The notes: generated by a model not told the origin, from the letters alone. 64,000 nucleotides of DNA from Erinaceus europaeus (GCF_950295315.1 NC_080164.1:57675296-57739295), one strand, 5' to 3'. Positions 43,703 through 52,939 are shown, counted from the first letter of the stretch. Translations and numbers: made by a program.

Positions 43703-44045
43703 TACTTTATTTATTTATTTAATTGTCTTCAAGATTATCACTGGGGCTCTGTGCTTTCTCTATGAATCCACAGCTCCTGGCAGCCATTTTTCCATTGTTG
43801 TGGTTGTTGCTATTATCGTTGTTATTGTTGTTGTTGCTACTGTTGTAGTTGTTGGATAGGAAAGAGAAAATTTGAGAGAGGAGGGAAAGAAAGAGAGGGG
43901 GAAATAAAGATAGACACCTACAGACCTGCTTCATTGCTTGTGAAGCTTCCCCTCTGCATGTGGGGAGCTGTGGCTTGAACCAGTATACTTACAGAGGTCC
44001 CTGTGCTTTGCACCTGTGTGCTAAACCTGGTGTCCTCCTGCCCAG
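43703..44045 (-). mobile_element. 3'-extended SINE (family 1)
   Basis: The plus strand has a TTTATTTATTTATTTAATTG tail, the extension module (CACTGGGGCTCTGTGC, GAATCCACAGCTCCTGG), GTTGTTGGATAGGA, the purine-rich part, CCTGCTTCATTGCTTGTGAAGC, and GGCTTGAACC. The head end (CTAAACCTGGTGTCC) is worn. Confidence 0.87.
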
Positions 44046-44352
44046 CACCCATATGTATATACGTTTGATACATTAGAGTGTTATTTAAGTAGTCAAGACA
44101 TGAAAATAAATTAAATATTCACCACTTTTTGAAGGTTTGAAGAAAATGTGACATATACATAAGCCAATATAATGGATTATTATTGAACCACCAAATATAG
44201 AAATTCTGTCATTTGTGACATTTGATAAACATAGAGGATATTATGCTAAGTGACATAGATCAGACAGAAGGAAAATACTGTTTATTCCAACATATGTAGA
44301 ATAAAAAAAGTTTGAACTCAAAAAATAGTATTGTAATTAAAAAATAAACACT
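44046..44352 (+). mobile_element. Ancient L1 ORF2 segment 4
   Basis: GTCAAGACATGAAAATAAATTAAATATTCACC, TGACATATACATAAGCCAATATAATGGATTATTATTGAACC, TTTGTGACATTTGATAAACATAGAGGATATTATGCTAAGTGA and TCAGACAGAAGGAAAATACTG reproduce the final part of old L1 ORF2 in order. Confidence 0.82.
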
Positions 44353-44656
44353 GGGGAGTCAGGCGGTAGCGCAGAGGGTTAAATGCAGGTGGCGCAAAGC
44401 ACAAGGACTGGCATAAGGATCCTGGTTCGAGCCCCCGGCTCCCTACCTGCAGGGGAGTCACTTCACAAGCGGTGAAGCAGGTCTGCAGGTGTCTATCTTT
44501 CTCTCCCCCTCTCTGTCTGCCCCTCCTCTCTCCATTTCTCTCTGTCCTATCCAACAACAATGACATCAATCATAACTACAACAATACAACAACAAGGGCA
44601 ACAAAAGGAAATAAATAATAAATAAAAATATTTTTTAAATTAAATAAATAAATAAA
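44353..44656 (+). mobile_element. ERI-1-like SINE, first of three in a row
   Basis: The head GGGGAGTCAGGCGGTAGCGC, B box GGTTCGAGCCCCCGG and full body are well preserved. The tail is AATAAATAATAAATAAAAAT followed by TAAATAAATAAATAAATA. Confidence 0.93.
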
Positions 44657-44659
44657 TAC

Positions 44660-45163
44660 TAAGGATGCTGGTTTGAGTCCCTGGCTCCCCACCTGCAGGG
44701 GAGTCACTCCACAAGTAGTGAAGCAGGTCTACAGGTGTCTTTCTCTCTTCCTCTCTGTCTTCTCCTCCTGTCTCCATTTCTCTCTGTCCTATCCAATAAA
44801 GACAACAACAATAATAACTACAACAGTAAACCAACAAGGGCAGCGAGTAGGGTGGTAGCGTAGCAGGTTAAGTGTACCTGGTGCAAAGGGAAGGACTGGG
44901 CATAAGGATCCAGGTTCAAGCCCCCTGGTTCCCCACCTGTCAGAGAGTCGCTTCACAGGCGGTGAAGCAGGTCTGCAGGTGTCTATCTTTCCTTCCCCCT
45001 TTCTGTCTTCCCCTCTTCTCTCCATTTCTCTCTGTCCTACACAACAATGATTGCATCAACAATAATAATAACTACTACAACAATAAAAAACAAAGGCAAG
45101 AAATGGGAAAAATAAATAAAATTTTTAAAAGGGCAGCAAAAGGGAATAAATAAATAAATACAC
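44660..45163 (+). mobile_element. 5'-truncated ERI-1-like SINE split by another SINE
   Basis: It begins inside the head at TAAGGATGCTGGTTTGAG and runs to AACAAGGGCAGC (44,844). The tail resumes at 45,138 (AAAAGGGAATAAATAAATAA). The interruption is the third SINE of the cluster. Confidence 0.88.
44845..45128 (+). mobile_element. ERI-1-like SINE nested in the preceding SINE
   Basis: The head is GAGTAGGGTGGTAGCGTAGC, with B box GGTTCAAGCC and the complete body and tail. It is flanked by AAGGGCAGC at 44836-44844 and 45129-45137, a duplication of the host SINE's own 3' sequence. Confidence 0.9.
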
Positions 45164-45192
45164 AAGAAACTAAAAGATAAAATAAAATACTT

Positions 45193-45597
45193 TGGAGGTA
45201 CAGCTTGGCAAGGATTTAAGCTATCAAGGTTTATTACATCATGGCATAGTGGTACAGAATGGTATTTTTTAGGTACAACAATACAAGCAAAATGGCAAAT
45301 ATCGTCTAGGGTAGTATCTTTTAAACTAAGTTTACCGGAGCTCAGTACAAGTATTCAAGTCCAGTGAAAAGCAGAATGGTGGGTCATGGGGTTTGGAGTA
45401 GCCACCAAAAGCACAGAGGAAAAGAGAGTGACCAGAAGAGAAGCTGCAGGAAAAGAACCCAACTTCTACCCTGCTCATGCTTAAATAAGTTAAGATGCAC
45501 CCATAATCCCATGTGGTTTGTGTAATTTAGTACTATGCTCATAGGCTGATGTCAGTGCATGCTAATTACATCCCCAAATCCATGTTATGTCACAACA
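45193..45597 (-). mobile_element. Probable solo LTR, same family as 12.4 kb
   Basis: On the minus strand it starts TGTTGTGACATAACATGG and includes TAATTAGCATG and a late AATAAACC polyadenylation-type signal (plus 45,222-45,230), ending near CTGTACCTCCA. It shares landmarks in order with the LTR at 12,403-13,206. No retroviral coding sequence is attached. Its class (ERV1/ERVK/ERVL) cannot be fixed by eye. Confidence 0.6.
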
Positions 45598-45985
45598 AAA
45601 TAGAAAGTTGATAATTGTTGGAGGTGGGCAGGAATTTGGGGGGATAGGTGCTATAGAGGAGTAAGCAAACTTGGTCATTTGCAAAGCACTTGGATAAAGG
45701 AGTTGTATAGACTTCTATTTATAAGATGAATAAATTCTGAGAATGTATAATACAGCACAGTCACTATAGTTAACAGTGTGTTTTATATTTGAATGTTGCA
45801 AAGAGAGTACATATAAAAATTCTCACTACATACATAAAAATTTTGACTGTGAAATGATGAGAGTATTATTTCACATTATTATTGTAATCAAACAACCATA
45901 TTAAAATATATCTAATAACCATATTGAATACCTTAAACTTGTGCAATACTATATGTCAATTATATCTCATTAAAGCAAGAAAACA
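45598..45985 (+). mobile_element. Ancient L1 3' UTR (segment 5 of the dissected L1)
   Basis: GCACAGTCACTATAGTTAACAGTGTG, AAATTCTCACTACATACATAAA, TTAAACTTGTGCAATACTATATGTCAATTATATCTCATTAAAGC follow the old L1M 3' UTR order (ATAGTTAACAATACTG..GTATGTCAATTATACCTCAATAAAG). It continues segment 4 after the LTR and SINEs. Confidence 0.72.
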
Positions 45986-46149
45986 CTACTAGCATGAAAT
46001 CTTTGCTGGCAGTCATTTTCTCAGTGCCATGACAGATTCAGTGTGGCACTGGGTCTTGAGCTTAATTTTGAGCATATTTGAAAATATTACCTATGGCTTT
46101 CACTGCTGTTCATTTCCCTCTTGATATTTTAATATATTTATATGCTCTT

Positions 46150-47060
46150 TCTGCATTTTAAAATATTTATTAATTATTTGATAATGATTAACAATACTGT
46201 AAGATAACAAGGGTACAATTGCACATAGTTTCCACAACCAAAATTCCGTGTCCCATCCCCTCCATTGGAAGCTTCCCTATTCTCTATTTCTCTGAAAGTA
46301 TGGACCAAAGATCTTTATGGGGAGCAGAAGGTGGAAGTTCTGTCTTCTGTAATTGCTCTCTGCTGAGCATGGGTGTTGGCAGGTCGATCTGTACTCCTAG
46401 CCTGTTCCTATCTTAATGGGGTAGGGCTCTGAGGAGGTGGGGTTCCAGGACTCATTGGTGATGTTGTCTGCCCAGGGAAATCAGGATAGAATCATAGTAA
46501 CATCTAAAAATTGGTGACTGAAAGGTGGAAATATATAAAGCAGGAAAAATTTTAAAGTTTTTTTTTTAATTTTTTAAATTTAGTTTCCCTTTTGTTGCCC
46601 TTGCTGTTTAACATTGTTATGGTTATTGATGTCATTGTTGTTGGATAGGACAGAGAGAAATAGAGAGAGGAGGGGAAGACAGAGAAGGAGAGAGAAAGAC
46701 AGACACCTGTAGACCTGCTTCACCCCTTGTGAAGAGACTCCCCTGTAGGTGGGCAGCCAGGGGCTCGAACCAGGATCCTTAGGCCGGTCCTTGTGCTTTG
46801 TGCCTTGTGTGCTTAACCCTCTGCGCCACCACCCGACTCCCTAGCAGAAAAAAAATTAATAAAGAGGAACCCAAAGGTAAGAATAGAGCAGATGAAACTA
46901 GAGGTCTTTGTATAGAAAGAAGTCTATTGTAGACATATTTTAAGGAGCCCATGACTTTAATAATTTTTGCCTGACCCTAATAGTTAACATTCAGTTGGAA
47001 AAAAGTATTGTCTGGGAAGATGGTTTCAGTTGAGAATGGACTAGAAAGCTGTTTTGTAGA
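46150..47060 (-). mobile_element. L1 3' UTR fragment (long lineage), split by a SINE
   Basis: The plus-strand order is TTTGATAATGATTAACAATACTG, ACATAGTTTCCACAACC, CCCATCCCCTCCATTGGAAGC, CTGTAATTGCTCTCTGCTG and, after the SINE at 46,556-46,841, AAAGGTAAGAATAGAGCAG and AGTATTGTCTGGGAAGATGG. It matches the copy at 17.6-18.2 kb. Confidence 0.85.
46556..46841 (-). mobile_element. ERI-1-like SINE in an L1 3' UTR
   Basis: It is a complete minus-strand copy ending (plus strand) CGCCACCACCCGACTCCC, with complementary B box GGGCTCGAACC. The flanks AGCAGGAAAAATTTTAAAG and AGCAGAAAAAAAATTAATAAAG are a worn target-site duplication. Confidence 0.93.
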
Positions 47061-47218
47061 TTTGTGAGTCTAGGTATGTATTTTGCCATTTAGATATATA
47101 TTTGCCTTTCAGAATCTAAGTTGGTGTTCTCTTTCCTTTTAAAAAAAAATGTTTCTGGAAAGGGAAACTAAAACAGGATCTGATTAAATCCAGAGTAGGG
47201 CAACAAAGTAAAAACCCT

Positions 47219-47305
47219 GTGGTGAGGGGGAGGGTGGACATCTGGCTTCCAGGGGCGGTGGGGGTGTGGGGGTGTGGGGAGTGGTGGGTGGGTGGGATGG
47301 GACAG
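47219..47305 (+). repeat. G-rich tract of the L1 3' UTR (G-quadruplex-prone)
   Basis: At least six runs of three or more G separated by one to five bases (GTGGGGGTGTGGGGGTGTGG, then GTGGGTGGGTGGGATGGG). The equivalent C-rich strands lie at 21,240-21,300 and 54,960-55,020. Confidence 0.85.
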
Positions 47306-48006
47306 AGTCTTTTGTGGTGGGAATGGTGTTTATGTACACTTCTATTAAAGTGTAGTCATATAAATCACTATTCAATTAATATGAGAGGGGAAAAATTGAT
47401 CATATGTATAGAACTTTTTAAAACACAGACTGAGTCTTTTGAATACATAGGCTGAGTCTTTGATATGTTGACTCTCTCAAAAGCCTAGACCAGGGAGAAC
47501 AGAAGCAACCAGTGACACAACTATATACAAGATGCTGGGTATTATACCCCAAACCCTAACAAAGGGACTTTTCAGAGTTAACCCAATTACCAAATAATGA
47601 GATGATAACAATAACTATCCATTGTTTTCTTGAACCCTAAGACAGTAGGAATCTCACATTTTCACTAGAGCCTATATTTTCTCCAGTCCTGGAACCTTAG
47701 GGTGGGTCGCACTTTCCTGCATGCTTTTCTCAATTCATATCAAACAATATTGCATCTGCCGATCGCAACCAGTGCCACCCCAGTATGCTTGCTCTGAACT
47801 GTGTCCAGAGACTTTAGGTGTGGAATGACAACCCTTCAGCTTCATCACTCGGGTGAGACCTTTCCTTTCATAGTATTCTCTAATTCTATTCCAGGTGTTC
47901 CACTCCCCAATAAAGTCCCCAAACCTAGATATAGATCAGGTCCCCTGAGATAGAGCATATGAAAAATATATACCTGAAAGCAGAAATACACAAAAGTCTG
48001 CAGAGA

Positions 48007-48030
48007 GTAACCCCCCCCCCCCCCCCCAAA
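48007..48030. repeat. C homopolymer in L1 3' UTR
   Basis: A run of about 18 C. It interrupts an otherwise ordinary 3' UTR and may vary between assemblies. Confidence 0.9.
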
Positions 48031-48489
48031 TACTTCATCTGTACTTTTCCAGCCTTTAGGTCCATGATTGTTCAACAATTTGTTTGGCTTTGTATATTAA
48101 CTTTTTTCAGCCACCAGGTTCTGGATGCCAGCTTGATGCCAACCAGACTTCCCTGGACTGACTACCCCTCCAGTATGTCCTGCATGTCCGATTCCCCAGA
48201 GCCCCACACTACTATCGAAAGAGGAAGGCAGACTGGGAGTATGGATTGACCAGCCAATGCCCATGTTCAGAGGGGAATCAATTAAAATAGCCAGACCTTC
48301 CATCTTCTGCAACCCACAAGGACCCTGGGTCCATACTCCCAGAGAGAATGGGAAAGCTATCAGGGGAAGGGATGGGATATGGAGACTGAGTGGTGGGAAT
48401 TGTGTGGAGTTGTACCCCTCCTATCCTACGGTTTTGTTAATGTCTCCTTTCTTAAATAAATAAAAAAATAATAAAACAAATACACATTT

Positions 48490-48732
48490 CATAGGCTCCT
48501 AAGCTGAATATGGGCCCCAGATCAGATCAAATTGATGGGGTATACAGTCAACAATATTTATACACCTTTCCCATATTAGGAAGTTACTCTTTTCCCTGGT
48601 CCAGCTTTCTGGTCCTTTTTGCAGCCATGACATCATCTCCCCAGATAATAACTTGGATCTACCTGTTGTATACTTTACATTGGGTTCTAGTTCTCCCCCA
48701 CCGAGAGAATTAGATCAGTCCAGTTAATTTCG
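48490..48732 (+). mobile_element. L1 3' UTR host fragment, left of the ERV-like insertion
   Basis: TAGGCTCCTAAGCTGAATATGGGCCC, ACAGTCAACAATATTTATACACC and GGTCCAGCTTTCTGGTCC are the reverse complement of the distal 3' UTR at 18,200-18,320. It continues on the right at about 50,941. Confidence 0.7.
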
Positions 48733-49004
48733 TGGGCCCGCTTGGCCCCGCCCCTAGGGACCCGGCCAGAGTTTCAGAGTTCGAGAGTTGGAGAGGGTTC
48801 CTGAGTTGGAGGGTAAGAGGGAGTGCTGGTGCCACCGCAGAGAGACAGCAGAGTTCTGTTTGGTGATCAGTTTGGTTTAGTTTATGAATCGTTGTTCCTG
48901 AATAAAGAAATACAGCTTCCCTGCCCAGCCGTGTGTCTGGTCATCTCTGTTACCCGCCCGTGAAGCTAGCCCGGCCGGCAAGAGCCTCCGAAATTTTAAC
49001 AACA
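48733..49004 (+). mobile_element. 5' LTR-like segment of an endogenous retrovirus
   Basis: A GC-rich segment with a late AATAAAGAAATACAGC polyadenylation-type signal (48,901-48,916) ends in TTTTAACAACA, directly followed by a tRNA-Lys-type primer-binding site. That order (poly(A) signal, U5, terminal CA, PBS) is characteristic of a retroviral LTR. The left boundary is set at the first TG that fits and is uncertain. Confidence 0.7.
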
Positions 49005-49006
49005 AA

Positions 49007-49024
49007 TGGCGCCCACTGTGGACC
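49007..49024 (+). other. Retroviral primer-binding site, tRNA-Lys type
   Basis: TGGCGCCCACTGTGGACC matches the tRNA-Lys(1,2) complement I remember (TGGCGCCCAACGTGGGGC) at 14 of 18 positions, including the first nine. It sits two bases after the LTR end. Lys-primed elements are often of the betaretrovirus-like (ERVK) type. Confidence 0.75.
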
Positions 49025-50486
49025 CTACAGCTACACTTTTACCAGACAAGGTAAAAATTAATTTGTTAAGGTAACTTACTATTTAGGCAAATGTCTAAAT
49101 GTTCAACGTGACTATTCATTCCCAAAACTAAACTATATAAATTTTATATACAGGACACCTTTGAAGGGCCCCCAAAGGTGCCCTGTAAACTATCTTGTGG
49201 AAATTAATCCACAATAGATCTGGCATCAATCTGGCACTGTAAACGTTAAAATCATTGTCACGAATATGTGTTAACTCTCTAAGCAATTTGAGTCTGTTTA
49301 AAATACATATTTTAGCTAAAATTGGTCTCAAGATCCTGCGGTAGAGGCTGCTACAAGAGGTCACTTTAGATGACCTTTAAATAAAATCATAAAGAGATTC
49401 TAAACCAATTATAATCATCGAGGTATCAACTATAACAAACCTATAACTTGTTACAAGTTCAAATTAACCACGAGAAGCAGATTGTTTGTGTTTCTTTCAC
49501 AGGAATCCCGGAAAAACCATCTGAACCCCTGCACACCCTGACGTCACCCACTAGATGGCACGACTACTGTGGCACACCACCGAAACCCTAGATGTCACTC
49601 AATGCGATCTGAAGAACCTGATACACAGACTCCAAGGACAGAACTTTCTTCATGCCTGGTTACCGTTCCTGCTTCTGACCTGCTTGTCACGTGTTGGCAG
49701 TTCCAGCTGGCTATCTACAGAAAAGCAACATTCCAGCGGCTGACCTCCCTCATGCAGTGTTGCATCACTTGCCAATTCTTCCCCTAGCCACCTACTTCGG
49801 ACTGAGATTTGTATCGGACTTTCTGACATACCCTATATACATTTTACACAATTTTGAAGCAGCTTATTTCCCTTCACGCTGCTGGTTTTTCATAGACTGA
49901 TCCTGAGTAATTCATAGACTTTACAGACTATTGCCTTGAGGACTATACAATGCCAAATAGCCCCTCTGTTTGGTAGGTCATGCCTCCCGCCTCCCCCTCA
50001 TTATGTACCCTCGCCCCTTTCCACACCCAAGCAGGGAATGTTCCTTTACACACCAATCCTTCCCTTCACACCACACTGGCTTTTACTACTCCCCTACTTG
50101 TCCCTTACTATTTTGTTATATCATTTAGGCTTATGCCCAAAAGGTTTCTGCCCCATGATAGTCTTTTACAGACTTTGTACATCTTATGCAATTACTAGAT
50201 AGAAAGATAGAAAAGATGTAGAGATATTGTGAAAAGATGGTTGAGCAGGCTGCGCTTAAACCTATGAGATGAGTCTCTCCAGGTAAGTCTCTCTCTCTAA
50301 AGAGGGGTTGAGTACAGGAGGACGCATAAATCTCACAAGGTTCACAGCCATTTAAGCCTTCCATCCTCCACAGAAAGTCCTACATCTTCCCACCTGAGCA
50401 TGGCATTCCTCTAAAACATTTAAGCATGCTCCATTTCATTTTTCTTTACTGTGTCCATTTAGATATAAAGGGATAGGAGGAGATAT
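49025..50486 (+). mobile_element. Non-coding internal region of the ERV-like element
   Basis: About 1.46 kb with no gag, pol or env resemblance; short open frames at 49,555-49,900 and 49,936-50,202 show no motif. A splice-donor-like CAAG|GTAAAA lies at 49,050/49,051, and an acceptor-like TGTTTGTGTTTCTTTCACAG|G ends at 49,502. A purine-rich tract at 50,469-50,483 just before the second LTR looks like a polypurine tract. This arrangement suggests a non-autonomous, virus-like retrotransposon. Confidence 0.55.
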
Positions 50487-50827
50487 TGCTGAGGAGTTAT
50501 TCTGATGCAGTCTCCACCCTCAGGTTTTACTACACCGCGCGAAACCCTAGCATTGCCCCCTTCAACCAATCCTGGCCCTACACGTCACCTCTGGTTGTCG
50601 CCTAATAAAAAGCCCCCTCACCCCCCCCCCCCCTCTGGGCTCTCAGCTCTCCCTCTCTGAGGTCTCACTCCCTGCTCTCCCCCCATGGTCGGCCATTGCT
50701 GGCTGGCTCCACGTGGTCTGAACCAACCCCCCCCCCCATCCTATAATAAAGATTTGTGTACCCCTTTGCTCTGGATGTCCGCTCTCTTCTCCGCAGTGCA
50801 GCCCGACACCAGACCACCTCAACAACA
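50487..50827 (+). mobile_element. 3' LTR-like segment, unrelated in sequence to the 5' one
   Basis: It starts TGCTGAGGAGTTATTCTGATG and has a TATA-like CCTAATAAAAAGCCC (50,600-50,614), C runs, AATAAAGATTTGTG (50,745) and ends CACCTCAACAACA. The U3-R-U5 order is credible. I see no alignment with the segment at 48,733-49,004 apart from the AACAACA ends. Confidence 0.7.
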
Positions 50828-50854
50828 TCTGCCTGCATATCAGATTTCAGGCTC

Positions 50855-50937
50855 AGGGAAAAGAAAAAAGAAAAGAAAAGAAAAGAAAAGAAAAGAAAAG
50901 AAAAGAAAAGAAAAGAAAAGAAAAGAAAAGAAAAGAA
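50855..50937. repeat. (AAAAG)n microsatellite
   Basis: About 15 units. It lies between the second LTR plus 30 bases and the point where the L1 host sequence resumes. The lysine-rich open frames are its translation. Confidence 0.95.
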
Positions 50938-50940
50938 CCT

Positions 50941-51455
50941 AGTATAGCCACAGGCCCTTTGGAATTTAACTAAAATAGGCCTACTGACTATCTACAAAAT
51001 GGAGACTCCACAACCCTTCAACTGAACTGTCCCAGCCTTTAGGTTTCATGATTAGTCAACAATTTTTTTTGCTTTATATGTTAACTCTTTTTTTTCAGCC
51101 ACCAGGCTTCAAATGCTACCATGATGCCAACCAGACTTCCCTGGACAGATGACCCCACCAATATGTCCTGGAGCTCCACTTCCCCAGGACCCCACCCACT
51201 AGGGAAAGAGAGAAACAGGCTGAGAGTATGGATAGATCTGTCAATGCCCACGTTCAGCGGGGAAGCAATTACAGAAGTCAGACCTTCCACCTTCTGCACC
51301 CCATAATGACTCTCGGTCCATACTCCCAGAAGGATAAAGAATAGGAAAGCTATTGGGGGAGGGAATGAGATATTGAGTTCTGGTGGTGGGAATTGTGTGG
51401 AGTTATACCCCTCTTATCCTATGGTTTTTGTCAGTGTTTCATTTTTATAAATAAT
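50941..51455 (+). mobile_element. L1 3' UTR host fragment, right of the ERV-like insertion
   Basis: CCCTTTGGAATTTAACTAAA, CCTACTGACTATCTACAAAATGGAGACTCC, CCACCAGGCTTCAAATGCTACCATGATGCC, AACCAGACTTCCCTGGACAG and AATTGTGTGGAGTTATACCCC are in the same order as at 55,940-56,450. Confidence 0.9.
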
Positions 51456-51474
51456 TTGTTTTAATTTGTGTTAT

Positions 51475-51721
51475 TATTTTTTACCAGAAAACTTATTGAT
51501 GGGACCTTGCACTTATATGACTTTATCATTCTCATTGGTCACTGCTATTTAAGAGTGAGAGAGATAGAAAGGGAAAGAAATATAGGCAGAAAGGGAAACA
51601 TGAGAAGTACTATTCCACCACTCATGCAGCTTCTCTGCTGTTGGTATATACTGAGCATCTGAACCTTGTCCTTGCACATAATAACATATATGTTGTACTA
51701 TGTACATCACCACCTGATCCC
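51475..51721 (-). mobile_element. Diverged family-2 SINE
   Basis: The plus strand shows a T-rich start, GAGAGAGATAGAAAGGG, CATGCAGCTTCTCTGCTG, TGAACCTTGTCCTTGCAC and GTACATCACCACCTGATCCC, in the order of a minus-strand SINE. Confidence 0.65.
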
Positions 51722-51908
51722 TTGGGTACGATTTCTTATCTTTCTATGATCGGTGTGTCTGCATACTGCATCCACTACTAATGTAGCTCCTCCTATCATA
51801 TTTCTGTGTTTGGCCCCTAAACTCTGTCACCTCTGCCCTGATACTCCCCTCCCAAGCCTTTGTGTTGCTACAACAGTCCACACCCTGTGTTTTGCCTTTC
51901 TTTTGTTG

Positions 51909-52305
51909 TTTCTTTTTCTTTTCTTTTCTTTTCCTTTCCTTTCTTTTCCTTTCCTTTCCTTTTCTTTCTTTTTTCTTTTCTTTTCTTTTCTTTGCCTCCA
52001 GGGTTATTGCTGGGGCTGAGTGCCTGCATTATGAATCCACTACTCCTGGAGGCTATTTTTTCCCTTTTGTTGCCCATTGTTGTTGTTATTATTGTTGTTA
52101 TTGCTGTCATTGTTGTTGGACATAACAGAGAGAAATCGAGAAAAGAGGGAAAGACAGAGAGGGGGAGAGAAAGATAGACACCTGCATGTCTGCTTCACTG
52201 CTTGTGAGGAGACCCCCCTGCAGGTAGGGAGCTGGGGACTTGAACTGATATCATTGTGCTTTAGTGCCATGTGCACTTAACCCACTGCAGTACTGCCTGC
52301 CCCCC
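51909..52305 (-). mobile_element. 3'-extended SINE with (CTTTT)n tail
   Basis: The plus strand has a (CTTTT)n/(CCTTT)n tail of about 85 bases (a worn AAAAG tail), then the extension module opening GCCTCCAGG (51,995-52,003) and closing CCTGGAGGC (about 52,044-52,052), TGTTGTTGGACATAACAGAG, CCTGCATGTCTGCTTCACTGC, CCCCTGCAGGTAGGGAGC and the head ending CTGCCTGCCCCCC. CTTTCTTTTGTTG and CTTTCTTTGTTT flank it. Confidence 0.9.
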
Positions 52306-52309
52306 ACTT

Positions 52310-52665
52310 TCTTTGTTTCTTAAGCTTCACCTATAAGTGAGATACATCTGCTGGTATTCACCTTTCTCCTTCTGACTTATCTCATTTAGCATGACTTCTT
52401 AAAGCCCATTCAGGATGAGGCAAAGCAAATGTCATTATTTTTTACAGCTGACCTGCATTAGGAAAAAACATATATATATATACAAATGCTAGTGAGGGTG
52501 TGGGGAGAAAAGAATACTCTTACACTGCTGGTAAGAATATAAATTGCTTCAAACCGTGTAGAAAAACAGTCTGGAGGTTACTCTGAACATTAGAAAGGAA
52601 CTTACCTTATGACCTAGCAATTCCTCTCCTAGGGAATCTATCCAAAGAAAATTGATATTTTCAAC
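52310..52665. mobile_element. Ancient L1 ORF2 end with an inverted 5' portion
   Basis: At 52,310-52,470 the plus strand reads as the complement of the ORF2 end (CTTCTGACTTATCTCATTTAGCATGACTTC). At 52,480-52,660 it reads in the sense direction for the stretch just upstream of that (GTGTGGGGAGAAAAGAATAC, ACTGCTGGTAAGAATATAAATTG, CCTTATGACCTAGCAATTCC). This is the layout expected of a minus-strand L1 whose 5' part was inverted by twin priming. Confidence 0.75.
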
Positions 52666-52939
52666 AAATTAAGTTCTGGGATTTTTTCTTTTTTTCAAAT
52701 ACTGTGCTTTCAGATATGGTCTCAACCTTATCCTCTCTTCTTTTAGATTCTTAATTAGTACTACATTACAACATTTTGCTCTCCTATGTTCATTTATTTA
52801 ACTTTTAAAACACTTCACCTCTATGTGCATTTTCAGATGTGTCTCCCAACATATAGAATCATTCTGTATATCTAATCAAAATATAAACATCATATGGAAA
52901 CAAATGCATATATACCTATAAGTTTATTCACATCTTGAT
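52666..52939. other. Unique AT-rich sequence
   Basis: Nothing is recognised. Confidence 0.4.

Larger units (their letters stand above)
47155..48480 (+). mobile_element. L1 3' UTR, nearly complete, long lineage
   Basis: It starts just past the end of ORF2 (AAAGGGAAACTAAAACAGGATCTGA) and runs the whole 3' UTR: G-rich tract 47,219-47,305, GGTGGGAATGGTGTTTATGTACAC, GTTTTCTTGAACCCTAAGACAG, GGACTTTTCAGAGTTAACCC and AATTGTGTGGAGTTGTACCCC, then an A-rich tail. It is the same-sense copy of what lies antisense at 20,046-21,392. Confidence 0.93.

Noticed and set aside
46150..48480. The head-to-head L1 3' UTRs as a single twin-primed insertion
   Set aside because: Both arms include the same tail-proximal 3' UTR region, and the minus-strand arm has its own A-rich end. 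Twin priming would invert an upstream portion, so two insertions are more likely.
49555..50202. Overlapping open frames inside the ERV-like element as possible viral proteins
   Set aside because: None shows capsid, protease, polymerase or envelope motifs, and all are short and overlap in different frames. I treat the interior as non-coding.
49502..50202. The spliced-looking donor and acceptor as a host gene exon structure
   Set aside because: The donor lies just after a retroviral primer-binding site, and the downstream sequence has no sustained open frame. A viral-type splice is the simpler reading.
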